In this document: piece after piece, positions 22,401 to 33,431 of the stretch | Layout: the number at the start of each line of letters is the position of its first letter | Numbering within the stretch: position 1 is the first letter of the stretch | Assembly: GCF_030272615.1 (NCBI RefSeq) | Contig: NC_081413.1 | Coordinates: 447,746,538-447,810,537, forward strand | Direction: 5' to 3' | DNA from: Cryptomeria japonica | Lineage: Eukaryota > Streptophyta > Pinopsida > Cupressales > Cupressaceae | DNA length: 64,000 bases | The notes under the pieces: generated by a model | What the model was told of the DNA's origin: nothing | The model's database searches: none | Seen by the model: only the letters and a program-made list of their open reading frames with translations | Program-made: the position numbers and the translations under genes

Positions 22401-22994
22401 AGAAACAATGTATCCTAGTAACTTTCTAGCTATGACACCAAATACACACTTCTTTGGATTGAGCCTAAGTTTGTAGGTCTCCATTCAGTCAAAGATCGGG
22501 CCCAGGATGGCCAGATGACTATCTCTGGTGATAGATTTTCATAACAAGTCATCAACATAGTCCTCCATCAAAGTGTGCATGAAATCATGAAAAATTATCG
22601 TCATTGCTCTTTGATATGTTGCACCTGCATTTTTAAGACCGAAGGGCATCACATTCCAATAGTAGGTACCCCAAGCACAGGTGAATGCTGTCTTATGCTG
22701 ATCTTCAGGAGCAATGCGAATTTGGTTATAGTCGAAGAAACCATCCATTAATGAAAGCATCTCATATCTAGCCGTCATGTCCACTATGACGTCTATGTTT
22801 GGCAATGGAAAATCATCTTTAGGGCATGCTTTATTGAGATCCCTAAAATCTGTGTAGATTCTGATGCCCCCAGTTACTTTGCTAATTGGTACTAAATTTG
22901 AAATCCAGTCTGCATAATCAATGGGTCTGATGAAGCCCACATCTAGCAATTTTTTTAGTTCCACTTTGACCAAAAGAGCCACCTGAGGATGCAT
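22401..22994 (-). pseudogene. G reverse transcriptase
   Basis: Gypsy RT. The open piece 22539-22994 has VPISKVTGGIRIYTDFRDLNKACPKD, FPLPNIDVIVD, FFDYNQIRIAPEDQHKTAF and the catalytic EDYVDDLL near its end. Fingers and palm are complete. Directly upstream a TAG near 23005 separates it from a KLRKMHP-type block; directly downstream a TGA follows YVDDLL. The next codons (METYKLRLNPKKC, KLLGYIVSHRGIEVDP) continue the thumb in the same frame. Those two stops and the next (a TGA before METYK) are the main damage. Confidence 0.88.
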
Positions 22995-23006
22995 CTTTCT
23001 AAGTTT

Positions 23007-23558
23007 CTATTTGATAGGCTTGGCATTATCTTTTAGTGGCAAATGATGAAGAACCAATTCTGGATCAAGGCTAGGCATATCTGCATAGGACCATGCAAAG
23101 CTGATCTTCTTCTCAAGAAAGAAATTGACAAAATCTATTTTTTCCTGTTGTGATAAGGAAGCAGCAAAATGAATGACCTTAGGGTTGTCAGGTGTACCCA
23201 AATTGATTTCCTTGATCATTTCCACTAGTAATGTTGATTTAGCCTGACTTGATAGGGGTATGTCCACTCTTCCACCTTTGGGCACCTCAGAGAGGTTTTC
23301 ACCTGCAAATACGTCTTTTATTTTGACTTTTGTATGATCAGAGAGTGCCTTACAGTTTTCACCCAAAGATCTATTCTTTTGAGTTTTTACTATTTCTTTT
23401 CTTTTTTCATTTTGATGACTGGAAGAGGGAGTTGACTCCCCAAAATATGTCATGGAATCCAGGTCAATAGCAAATCCTGCCTTGTGATCACCTTGTGGTA
23501 TGCCTTCCTGTAGTCCAAGGAATTCTGCAATTGCTTCGTCATTTTGAAAACAGTCCAA
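23007..23558 (-). pseudogene. G linker between protease and RT
   Basis: Open 183-residue piece in the polyprotein frame, between the protease/G-patch section and RT. It begins MDCFQNDEAIAEF and is rich in charged residues. The second half (VDIPLSSQAKSTLLVEMIKE, FAWSYADMPSLDPELVLHHLPL) is the block that precedes RT in Tat-type elements. It is bounded by TAG stops at both ends, each compatible with CAG decay. No enzymatic motif. Confidence 0.7.
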
Positions 23559-23591
23559 TGTGAGCGGTTCTTGTTGGTCATGTTGGATAAG

Positions 23592-24836
23592 CTAGGGATA
23601 GATGAGGGGCATGTCATCATCAGTTGTAAGGAGAGAGAGGGCTGATATGGTAAAGATATGAACATCGGTGGTATCACTATCCGAACTGCTTGTATCGGAT
23701 TCGGAGCTTGGATCCCAAAATGTCTCTATCCAAGCATGAGGACAGGTTTTAGGAAAAGGAGTTATTTCATGTTTGTCTTCCATAGGCAAATTATCAGGGT
23801 CAATGAAAATATTATCAAGGGCATAGGAGCTAGAAGAAAAAGAACTCCACTCCCATTCATTAGAATCAGTTTCGGGTCGGGTATCCTCAGGTGTTATTTC
23901 ATCGTCAGAATCACGCCCTTTTCTACATGTGGGCACTTTGGTAGATGTGGATCCAATTTGCAACGGTACAAAACCTAACCCTAAAGTTGGAGGTTGTCTC
24001 TTGGGTATGACAGGTTCTAGCCTTCCATTGTTGTTCAGGCCTAAGCCACTGCAACCATCATATCCTTTCTTTTGCAACATAGTAAATCCTTTGCCATATC
24101 GTTCCACTGGCAATCTGACAAATGGGGTCTCAGTTGGATCTTTATAAAGCCAATCTATGACATCATCATCTACAGTTTCCTTGTCAAGTTCACCCCATCT
24201 TGTAAATGTAGTAGGAGGCTGATATTGAATAATGACCTTAGGTTCCTTTTGCAATAAATGCGATTTGCCATATGATTTTGGAGATATTGGCAAATTCCTG
24301 ATGAGGAATGTCTGATCCATTGAATATTCTCCACATCCTTGGTCTTGTATCTTCAATTTTCCTTTGATAGCATCTAACAATTGATTAGGATCCACATAGC
24401 TATGTGATTTGGCCTCTCTGTTGACTGGGACTTGCTGCTGAGGGGTATTCTTTAGAGTAGCACAAAATTGAAATGGATTAGGATCCCCTGGAATTGTTAT
24501 CTCAGTTCCATTGTAAGGATATTTTAAACATTGATGATAGGTGGATGGAACTACTTTCATTGCATGAATCCATGGACGGCCAAGGATCATATTATAAGGG
24601 AGATCAAGGTCGAGGACTTGCAGGAAAGTGTTTTCTGTCACTAGACCAACTCTGATAGGCAATGTAATTATCCCTTTGGATGGGCGCTCAGCATCATCAT
24701 ATGCTTTGATTGTTATTCTTTTAGAAGTATCAATGTCATTTTCTGTATACCCAAGACCAATAACCACTCTCAAAGTACAAATATTAAGACCTTCTCCACC
24801 ATCTATCAAGTCTCGTCAAATTTTGCAGTTATGAAC
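23592..24836 (-). pseudogene. G aspartic protease plus G-patch domain
   Basis: Open piece 23592-24809. Near its start is the protease site LIDGGEGLNICTL (Asp-Gly-Gly in place of Asp-Ser-Gly, as usual for this group). A core with LPYNMILGRPWIHAMKVVPST, the flap-to-C-terminal Ile-Leu-Gly-Arg element, follows. About 140 residues on comes a G-patch: YGKGFTMLQKKGYDGCSGLG, with glycines spaced as in RNA-binding G-patch proteins, then LGLGF. The rest is acidic and Ser/Asp-rich. A TGA sits just before the protease start (near 24815). The protease cuts the polyprotein; G-patches bind RNA or activate helicases, and the role here is not known. Confidence 0.82.
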
Positions 24837-25583
24837 AAAGACTTCAAGGTGTAAAGGATCATTGTGAGGGAGCTTATCAGGTGAGATATCATTGTCAGAA
24901 AATGCGACATTCTGGGAAATGGCTAAATGTCCAATCCGGGCTTGAAACTAGTCAACATCAATATCTGTCAGAACAGTGGACTCAATTAAAGCTTTATCCA
25001 GGATTGCATGATGCATGGGAGACATTTTCAATAACTCAAGGATTGATATTTGTGCAGGTGTCTTTCCTAGGTGATCCAAAAGATTATACTGACTTGCAGG
25101 AGTTGGCTTGGGAGGAGCTGCAGGAGCTCCTTTCAGGACTATTTTGGATCGACGAGTGGTGACTACACAAGAAGGATCTTGTCCCTTTATTCTAAGGGTA
25201 GAAACATACTCAGTTGATGCACGAAAACAATTAATGACATTATTATAACCAGAACTTGCATAATTGGCCGTTTGGGCAGAGTTGGAAGAAGACGCTTTAC
25301 CCTTGTCATGATCAAGAAAAGGAGTTTTGAAAATAGTATGATCAGTGTTAGAGGTCAGATGGGGTGGATCTACCTCAATTACTCCTTGCTCTAATAAATC
25401 TTGAATCATGTGTTTCAATTGAAAACAGGATGCAGTTTTGTGTCCTTTGGACCGATGATATTCATAGTATGCATTATCATTCCACCAATGCGGTTTTACC
25501 GTTGGTTCTGCCTTGATATCTGGTAGCTTAATGAATTTTGCTTGTATCAATTGTCTCATTACTGATTCAATAGGCTCTCCCAA
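24837..25583 (-). pseudogene. G Gag C-terminal part
   Basis: Open piece 24948-25583. Near its start MGEPIESVMRQLIQ and then YYEYHRSKGHKTASCFQLKH, the variant knuckle of Tat-type Gag (His and last Cys present, first Cys absent), then IQDLLEQGVIEV. Later it has a Pro-rich, then helical segment (LDHLGKTPAQISILELLK) close to the protease. A TAG near 24945 reads in a position where TGG would restore the frame. Binding of element RNA is inferred from the knuckle. Confidence 0.78.
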
Positions 25584-26516
25584 TGGCGTAAATTGTCGAG
25601 GAGGCCCATCCTGGGATCGGAAGGGTTTGCGCTGCTGGTTTTGTTGTTGGCCTTGTTGTTGGTTATATTGTTGGGTATGCTATTGTTGAGCATGTTGTTG
25701 GTATTGCGGCTATTGAGTAACATTGCTCATTGGTGCTTGATTTTGTTCCATAGTTGACATATTAGGAACACTCAATTTCTTGATCGTGAATGGGGGTTGA
25801 TTTGCATTCACTGCTCTTGCATCAACAACTCCATCATTAGTGACATTCTTGTTCTTATACCAAAATCTGTTTCTATCCCCCGAATAATTGGTGTTGTCAT
25901 TGTCTTTATTGAGCTTGATAATTCCTTTAGCTACCAGAGCCATTTCAATGCTCATTCCCTTCTTAATGAGTTTCTCTATAGTACTGGGACTTTTCAATTT
26001 TAGCTCATACATCATTTCTGGGACCAAATTCTGGATAAACAGATTCACTTGTTGTTCTTCGGGTATATCAAGAGAAGAACGACTATACAAGCTTCGCCAT
26101 CGCTGCAAGAAAGTCACTAATGATTCACCTTGGTTTTTCTTGGTGTTGCATAAATCTGACATGGTCACATCACTGTCGATGTTGAACACAAAATGAGATA
26201 AAAACTTTTGAGCCAATTCAGACCAAGTCTTTATATTTCTTGGCAGATGTGAATACCAATCCATAGCTTGTCCTGTGAGACTTCGTGCAAATAAGTGCAT
26301 TAAATACGTCTCTTCATAGCTTACCTCGGTACATGCCATGAAAAATGCATGAATGTGATCTTTTGGATTGCCATTCCCTTTATATTTCTCAAAATTAGGT
26401 GCCTCAAAATGCTTAGGGAATGGAGGCATGTGTACACTCTTGTCAAATGGATTAGGACATAAATCTTGATTTGTATACAACTTCTTTGTTCCTTTAGTTT
26501 CTAATGCATCAACTTT
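25584..26516 (-). pseudogene. G Gag capsid domain
   Basis: Open piece 25710-26480: PPFPKHFEAPNFEKYKGNGNPKDHIHAF, then LFARSLTGQAMDWYSHLP, KTWSELAQKFLSHF and VTFLQRWRSLYSR. This is the classic retrotransposon gag (capsid) domain of gypsy elements. It ends in a Gln/Asn-rich stretch that crosses two TAG codons (near 25683 and 25707) into a Gln-rich connector at 25610-25700. The domain builds the virus-like particle. No damage inside the core itself. Confidence 0.88.
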
Positions 26517-28151
26517 TCATTGCAACTTCTCAAGTTGTTGCGCAATTGTATCAGAATTTAGAGGTCCATCATTAATCCCAGTTGGTATCCTTTGTCGATA
26601 CATCGCATTTCCGATCGGTTGTTGATACTCTGAAATGGCCGTTTTTGGTGTTTCTGGCATATAAAGTTCTTGGTACATCGCTTGTTGTTGCGGTTGTGCT
26701 ATGCCTTGATATTGACCTTGTTGTTGTGCTTCTTGGAGCCTAGGTTGATATTGCAATTGAGTAGGTTGTTGATATTGCACAAGTGCCAATTGCGGTTGTA
26801 AAGTAGGATAGCTTGTTTGCCTTGGCACATATTGTGGCACATGTTGGTGTTGAGGCTGACAGATCGGAATTTGTTGGCTTTGTTCCAATTGTTGTCATGG
26901 TGTATATCCCATCATTTGTAAAAAACTTTGTTTAGATGCTTTTTGTTGCTTCTCCTTAGGATGGGGTATAGCACTTGCATTAACTTGCTGTGTTGTTTGT
27001 CCAATCCATTGTGATGGTTGCAAGTTTGCATTAACTTGTAATGGTGCCGAAGGCACTGCAATTTGTTGTCGAATGCGAAATTGTTGTTGTTGCAGATTAC
27101 TTGTTTGCACATTCGATTGTACCTTTTGTATATTACTCAATTGTTGCAACAATTGTTGTTGGTGCAAACCACTATCCATAGCTCTTTGTGTCACCATTAT
27201 CGAAGGATTTGTCGCAATAGTGTTTGGCAAACATATTGAACTTAACGGGACATAAGAACTTTGTTGCATCGTGGAATTATTTTGGACATTGGTGGACATT
27301 GGTGACATTAGGCATTCCAGTTGTGAAGCTTTCCTGCATCTTAGATTTTGATCCCACTTTATGCATGTAAGGAACCATTTCTTGTTGAGGGATAGCTGTA
27401 AATATTTGGGTGTTCTTCATTTGATCTTGTGTTACAGGTGTTGTGTTGAATAGTGGATTATTTATTGTCTCAAATGGTGACTTTTGAGGAATAGTCACTG
27501 TCAATGCCTTTGAAGCACGTTTACTCATCAATGTAGGTTGAGTTGCTTGTTGTGCATTTTCTTCATTTGGATGCAGGGAAAAACTTAACAACTCACCACT
27601 TTGTTGTTCTTCACATTGATTTGGTCACTTGAAGATGTCACATTACTCATCATGTTAAGATACTTTTGTGGAAACATCTTAAAGACCTTGTTCAAGAACT
27701 TATCCATCTTTTTTGTTATCTTTGGATCTTGAAGGAACATGTCAACATCATCAGAAGTATCAGAATCAGATGAAGAATCTGGTTGGACATTTGGATTAAT
27801 TTCTTGTTGAATGCCTTGATCTGAACGAAATCCTTGTGAGAGAGTTTGTTCTTCATATAATGTTTGAGTTTGAATGTCATGTTGCAGGTGTGGTTGATCA
27901 AAATTGAAAGGCACACTTCCTCTTGGAGTTGGTGGAACACTCCCATGTCCTGGTTTCATAGGTACAAACACTGGTTCATATAATGGAGGTGGTCCAAGTT
28001 GAACCGTTTCATATGGTGGTAGAGATGTGTTTGATGAACCTTCAATTTTTACTATTTGACTTGTTTGAAACTGTGAATTTGCTATGTTGTCCATGGGTTG
28101 ATATATTGGTTCGCCCATCTTTTTAGATTTTGATCTTGACTCAACAGGCAT
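26517..28151 (-). pseudogene. G Gag N-terminal Gln-rich extension
   Basis: Start taken at ATG 28151 (MPVESRSKSKKMGEP), the first Met in frame that begins the basic leader; an ATG 45 bases upstream is also open. About 545 codons precede the capsid domain. The first ~200 residues are Pro/Ser/Asp-rich with a Lys-rich helix (MDKFLNKVFKMFPQKYL). The rest is very Gln-rich (26517-27308; QQQ and QPQ runs, coded mainly by CAA). A frame-0 stretch (27277-27591) lies between two frame-2 pieces, so two small indels flank it. TGA codons near 26892 and 26515 interrupt the frame. No known domain; low-complexity, possibly phase-separating (inference). Confidence 0.65.
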
Positions 28152-30187
28152 GTCACTTGTGCAAATGCAATGTTTTTTTTTTTGGAATTTTTTCAAGGAT
28201 AATATATGCTATGCAACTAAATGCAAACTATGTTTTTGGTTGTTTTGAAGATTTTGACAAACTTTTGGAATGCAAATCTAAAAAGAGACCCTTAGGAAAT
28301 TGGAATGATATCTAGACCTTAAAGGACAAAAGGATGAAGTGACAAAAGGACAAAATGACAAAGTCTCCCCTATATGCTTGGATACTAAGCTAGGTTTGAC
28401 CAAATGATATTGATGACAAAAGGACAAAAGATTTGATAAGGTCTAGACTTCTTAACAATGACTTAGGGTTGCATCAAATATTTGGATTACTCAAGTATGA
28501 CAAAACCTATTTTTGACACTATATGCCAAGGGACAATTAACATGCAAATGACCTAATATGATATGATAATCACCTAAGCTTAATGAAGAGACCTAAGGTA
28601 TGCCATGTATGACAATGATATGACTTTAATGCAAGAGGACATATGCAAATGGATGACCCTTATTGATATGCAATGGAGTATGACTTAGGTGAAACTTAAC
28701 CTTGATAGTTGACAATGAACTTTGCAAAATGCAACCTAGGATGAACCTAAATGTAAGTGACATGCTTGTTGAGATAAGATTTTGAACAATGTTTTCTAAC
28801 CATGTTTGAAGATGAGTTTTGAATCTTGATAAACTTTTGTTGGATGAATGTCTCTTGTGTTTAATCTTATGTTGGATCAATTTGTTTTGCTTTTTGAAAT
28901 GGGATGCAATTCAACTTTTGACAAGCAAAGAATACAAGATATTGCAACTTAGACTCAAGACAATCATGCTCATTTCCACATTTCTTATGGTAGGCAAAGA
29001 CATTAGGTACTTGAGAGGTAGACTCATTATGAGATTCAAGGAGAATACATAGATGCTTGACCCCACGGGCTCCCCTCCACGACACTCACTTCTCAGGGCA
29101 GCCAAGCATCAGTCCCCATGGAAATCTCCCCATGGCGAACTTAGTATCTCTTCCAAGTATCCAAACTTGTCCTTCTCAAGCAACTAGAAGGGTTTTTGGC
29201 CTCTAAAACAAGGTGTGTAGTAAGGATTTCTGTTAAGCATTACTCCTTGATGTCACGCAAGCGTGATTGAGACATTAAGCCCATCAAGATACCAAACAAA
29301 TGTAGTCACACAAGCACGATTTAGACCAAGAGGCCCTACTTAGATGTTGATATGAGAAAGAGTTCAAGGGTCATCACTTCCCAAGTAACTGCAATTCCCA
29401 CGTAACACTTCCTTCAAAGCTTTCGCTCATCGGGTATTTTTTTATAGTGAGTTAGAATGCCAAGGAATTCTAGCCATACTCACTTTGGGTCATTCCCTTC
29501 TCACGATTATCACTTGCTTGCAAAAGAAAGCAAATGGTCGGGAAGGCAGGCCCTCTAAAGGTAACACACAATCCAAAACATGAGAATGGTATCAAAGATC
29601 TGGATTTCTGATCACCCTAAAAGGATGAGAGCATACTCTCCTACTCCAATGTCACACTCAACAATCAAAGAAAAAACATGTTCATTCCAACCTATTAGAA
29701 ATCACTAGGTGCCTAAAACATTTAAAGACAAACACCAAGTTTAGTTGTTTCTCCAAGGCAACCTACAAAACCCAAGTTAGAAGTTTGATTTGTTGTCTTT
29801 GACTATCGATTCTGCATAACACATGTTAGTAGTCTGATTTATTGTCTTTGCCATGCGTATGCCAAGATTCTGCACAGATAATTAGTACCAAAATCCAAAG
29901 CACAGAAAACAGAATGCAAAAACTAAACAAATTTCAAGTAAAACACTGCATTTTTACCCCTGTTCTGGACTTTACACAGGCGCAGAACTCAGGACACAAG
30001 CGTAGAATGCAGGACAAAGGTGCAGAATGTCTTCAACACAAGCACAGAGTGCTCAACATAGGCGCAGAATGCTCAACATAGGCGCAGAAGTCTCTAGAAA
30101 ACCCTGCACGACCCTGTTTTTGGGTTTTTGGCCTGCAAATCAACTTGAAAGCACTCAAAAACACCATAAAGAGGTTAGATGGTTAGT
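28152..30187 (-). other. G 5' leader
   Basis: About 2 kb between the PBS and the first Gag codon, without an open frame of note. Rich in short related ATGACAAAAGGACAAA-type words at 28320-28440. It contains the GCGCAGAAT tandem array at 29975-30096. Long leaders are usual in this group and would hold packaging and translation-control signals. Confidence 0.55.
29975..30096 (-). repeat. ~20-bp tandem array in G leader
   Basis: Six imperfect units of 18-20 bp, each containing GGCGCAGAAT or a close variant (AGCGTAGAAT, GGTGCAGAAT, AGCACAGAGT). The last two units are nearly identical (CAACATAGGCGCAGAAT). It lies 90 bp from the PBS. Confidence 0.65.
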
Positions 30188-30206
30188 GTTCACGTCGGGT
30201 TCACCA
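30188..30206 (-). other. G primer binding site
   Basis: Minus strand TGGTGAACCCGACGTGAAC, beginning with the TGG that pairs with a tRNA CCA end, five bases from the LTR. It is not the iMet-type site of the copia elements. I do not assign the tRNA from memory. Confidence 0.65.
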
Positions 30207-30211
30207 ATTAA

Positions 30212-31785
30212 TGTATGTTAGGAAATAGGAAATCATCACAAACAAGATAAACATAATAGCTCAATCACAAAAGCATTCATTGCAATGATCTATCCTAAAC
30301 AACACTCAATAGAGACATGAAATAAAAACATTCAAAACTAGAAATTAAGAAAACCAAAGGTGTGATTTGAATGCTCCTTCATGTGGCTCCATTGTTCTTC
30401 TTTCCTCTTCAAATGGTTTGGTTGTGGATCTCACCTACAAGTGCACACACATAATTGAAAGCAAGTAGACAAGATTTTTGATCAAGAGTACTCGAAATAT
30501 GATTGACTAGAAATTCGATAGTCTGATTACCAAATTAGCTTTGATTGATGAAGATCATACAATTTATAGAAGAATTGGAGAGATGACAAGATTAGCATGA
30601 TTCAATTCAAATGGAAATTGCAAATCAATTATGTCAATTATGACAAATTTATGACAAATTATGCACCTTCTATGCAAAATTTGTTGATTGATGATTTATG
30701 ACAATTTATGACAAATTCTATGTCAAAAATTGATTGATTGTCAATTATGACAAATTGACATGTCATTTCCATGAATTTAGGAGAGAAATAGGAGGAAATT
30801 GAAATTAGGAATTAGAAAATAGAAAAATAGAAAAAGAGGAATTTAGGAATTAAGAAATTGATGGAAATTAGAAATTAGGTAAATTAATTAATAATTTATC
30901 ATTTATTAATTAATTCACAAAGAGGACTAATTAGCCAATTAAATGAACATTTAATTGTAATGAGAAGACTTAGGATAAATAAACAATTTATTAATCCTAA
31001 AGGAAGAAAATGACACACAAGGTTAAATGATGAAATCACGAAACCCTAGAAGATGAATTAGCAATGCGAGAATGACAATTAGGTCTTGACAAAGGATAAT
31101 TGATATCGATTCGATTTAATTTTGGATTGATAAATGACCAATGTGATAAATGATTTTGATTGATAAATATGCCAATTGACGAGGAACAATGACTAATTGA
31201 TCCAAATTGACATGATTGAGAAAGATGACGATCAATGACAAATCGATCGCAAAATGACAAATTTGACAAAAGGACAAGGATCAATGACAAAATAGATTGC
31301 AAGACAACAATATTGAAAATGACCACGATCAATGACAAATCGATCGCAAAATGTCAAGATCGAACATGACAACGACCGATGACAAATCGATCGTTAAAAC
31401 AACAAGATTGAAAATGATAAGGATTGATAATAAATCGACAAGATTGATAAGAGTACAATGATTGATGACAAATCGATTGCAAGATTGACAGGAGGACAAA
31501 ACCCTAATTTGGATTGACGCTGTCCAAAATGATGACAAATGAGTACGCACATTGATGCAACAAGATAAAATTGATCAAAATCATGATTGGATAGTATTGT
31601 CGACAAGACCAAATTTGAGAGCGAGATAAATGAAGAATGTAGAAGAATGACTCGATGCTCGCAAATGATAAAAACCAAGTACGAATCATAGGAGAAATGT
31701 TAATGCGACGCAAAACCTAAAATGAGGCAATGCGTAAATGTTAAAGTATGACTTCGCAAGCGTTGACCATTTTTATGTGTCTACA
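30212..31785 (-). repeat. G 5' LTR
   Basis: 1,574 bp, the same length as the 3' LTR, with about 34 substitutions by eye and no visible indel. TATA at 30563-30568 on the minus strand. Ends GTGTCTACA followed by the ATATC duplication. Confidence 0.9.
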
Positions 31786-31790
31786 ATATC

Positions 31791-31998
31791 AATAATGCAA
31801 AAAAAATAACCAAAGAATATAACAACACCAAGACACATCGAAACACTTCTTGAACCCAAATACTTTCAAAATAACCAGTAGAATAACTGCAACACAAATA
31901 CAACAATATATCTCTGCACTACACATTTTTGGACAAACAACTATCTAAAACAATAAGTTTGACATCAATGAAAATCACAACAATATATACTTCCAACA
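31791..31998 (-). repeat. K0 5' LTR, segment 3 of 3
   Basis: Resumes after the ATATC duplication and ends TTCCAACA, the end sequence shared by the LTRs of A and B. The following bases (31999-32076) are leader of another element, so this is the outer edge of K0. Confidence 0.5.
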
Positions 31999-32076
31999 AA
32001 ATGTATAGTCTTGTACCAATGTGGATCTTCCTCAAGTGGTTAAGCTTCAAAAGAGGAACCTCACTCCAACACTAAT
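31999..32076 (-). other. K1 leader fragment with degenerate PBS
   Basis: The minus strand shows the copia leader context (AACCACTTGAGGAAGATCC, as in B and A) and a degenerate PBS at 32064-32075. It is the start of an element whose body was displaced by insertion of K0 and lies left of the window. Confidence 0.45.
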
Positions 32077-33431
32077 TGTTGAACAAACTATAGGATCAAG
32101 AGGGTGGGAATAAATCTGATCAAACCTTAAAATTACCTAGACATTAATATTCAACCTTTAAATCATAAACTCATAATCATGACAACAAAAAAATCATGAA
32201 AGCATGAAGCATAACAAACACATGAACACTAGATTTACATGGAAAACCTAAGTAGGGAAAAACCATAGTGATAATAAAACTCACAATATGAATACAATCT
32301 ATTACAAGTTGCCTTTGGAACCATTTTCTCCTAAGAGGAATTATAGAACTAAGGTGCACAACGTTTAGGCAAGATACAAAAAGCTACCAAGAGACTCACT
32401 ATCCTATGACAAATAAAAGAATAGCTGAATTGGAGTAAACAAGATCTCTTAATCATTAAATTTAACTTGAATCAATACGTCAATTGATCAATATAATTTT
32501 GTAAACTCTTCTACCTTCTAACAAATCTTTGAATATTGTCATACTGAGAATATCATCATCAAAGCTCTTCACACCACTCATTTGTACATCTCCAATACCA
32601 AATCTATTGATAGATCATTCATACCTTTTGTACATCAACTTTTACACATATTCACACACAATCAAACATACATCTACACTCCTTTATATACAAGATTAAT
32701 CATCAAAACCCTTAACTAGGTTGGCTACAAATAGAATATGCATTATTCAACCACCTAAATGTAATATCAAATGTAGTCCACTTCAAGAGATAGAGAGGAC
32801 CCAAGCACATTACAATAAATTTTTTTATAAATGATTTCAATGAACCACACACTAACACATCCTCCAAGGTTAGCATCTAATAAAATATGTAGATGAATAA
32901 TAAATCAAGCAACCAATCATTCCAAAAACATTCTTGAATGCATGAAACTCAATGTGGATCTACACATGCCATAGTGAGACCCATATCAACATCCAAACTC
33001 AACCACCAAAGCATTTCTATACCAAAAGAGTATGTTCGCAGCCTAATGCAATATCACAGTTAGTCAGAGACCATAATAGTTGACACACAAAACTCAAAAC
33101 AACATATCTCCACTTACCGATCAAGTTATCACATGAAAATTAAACCAAAATATTACACATATGACATGAACAAATCCTCCAAGCTGCAACATATGAACCC
33201 TCATATTTGAAAGCCAATAGGAATACTCTAAACTCCATTTGATAGACAATCTTATTGTCATAAGAATCAACAACTAACTCTAACAATTAAAAAATAGAGG
33301 ACCTGCAAATCTAATAGAGAAAAATACATAGAACATAAACATGATATTAAAAAATGCAACACATATTTATCACAAACTAAAGGAACACAAGACATTTTTC
33401 CATTAGGTTTTAGATATTATTTCCCAAATAT
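32077..33431 (-). repeat. K1 LTR (truncated)
   Basis: Starts TGTTGAACAAACTATAGG with AAGAGGGTGGGAATAAAT, the decayed form of the shared GAGAGGGGGTGAATCA block. GGGAAAAACCATAGTG follows at about 32257-32272. It matches segment 2 of K0 near 32690-32715 and K2 over several hundred bases. It is cut at 33431 by C. Scattered short open frames are not coding. Confidence 0.55.

Larger units (their letters stand above)
16785..31785 (-). mobile_element. Element G: 15-kb Ty3/gypsy (Tat-like) LTR retrotransposon
   Basis: 15,001 bp on the minus strand with 1,574-bp LTRs at 16785-18358 and 30212-31785, TG...CA ends and the 5-bp duplication ATATC (16780-16784, 31786-31790). The order is leader, Gag, protease, G-patch, RT, RNase H, second RNase H, integrase, which is gypsy order. 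The second RNase H before integrase is a known mark of the Tat group. The polyprotein frame is continuous (about 2,740 codons) apart from one short out-of-frame stretch and about 15 stops. By eye the LTRs differ at about 34 positions, roughly 2%, mostly transitions, so the insertion is fairly recent. It split the K0 LTR. Confidence 0.92.
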
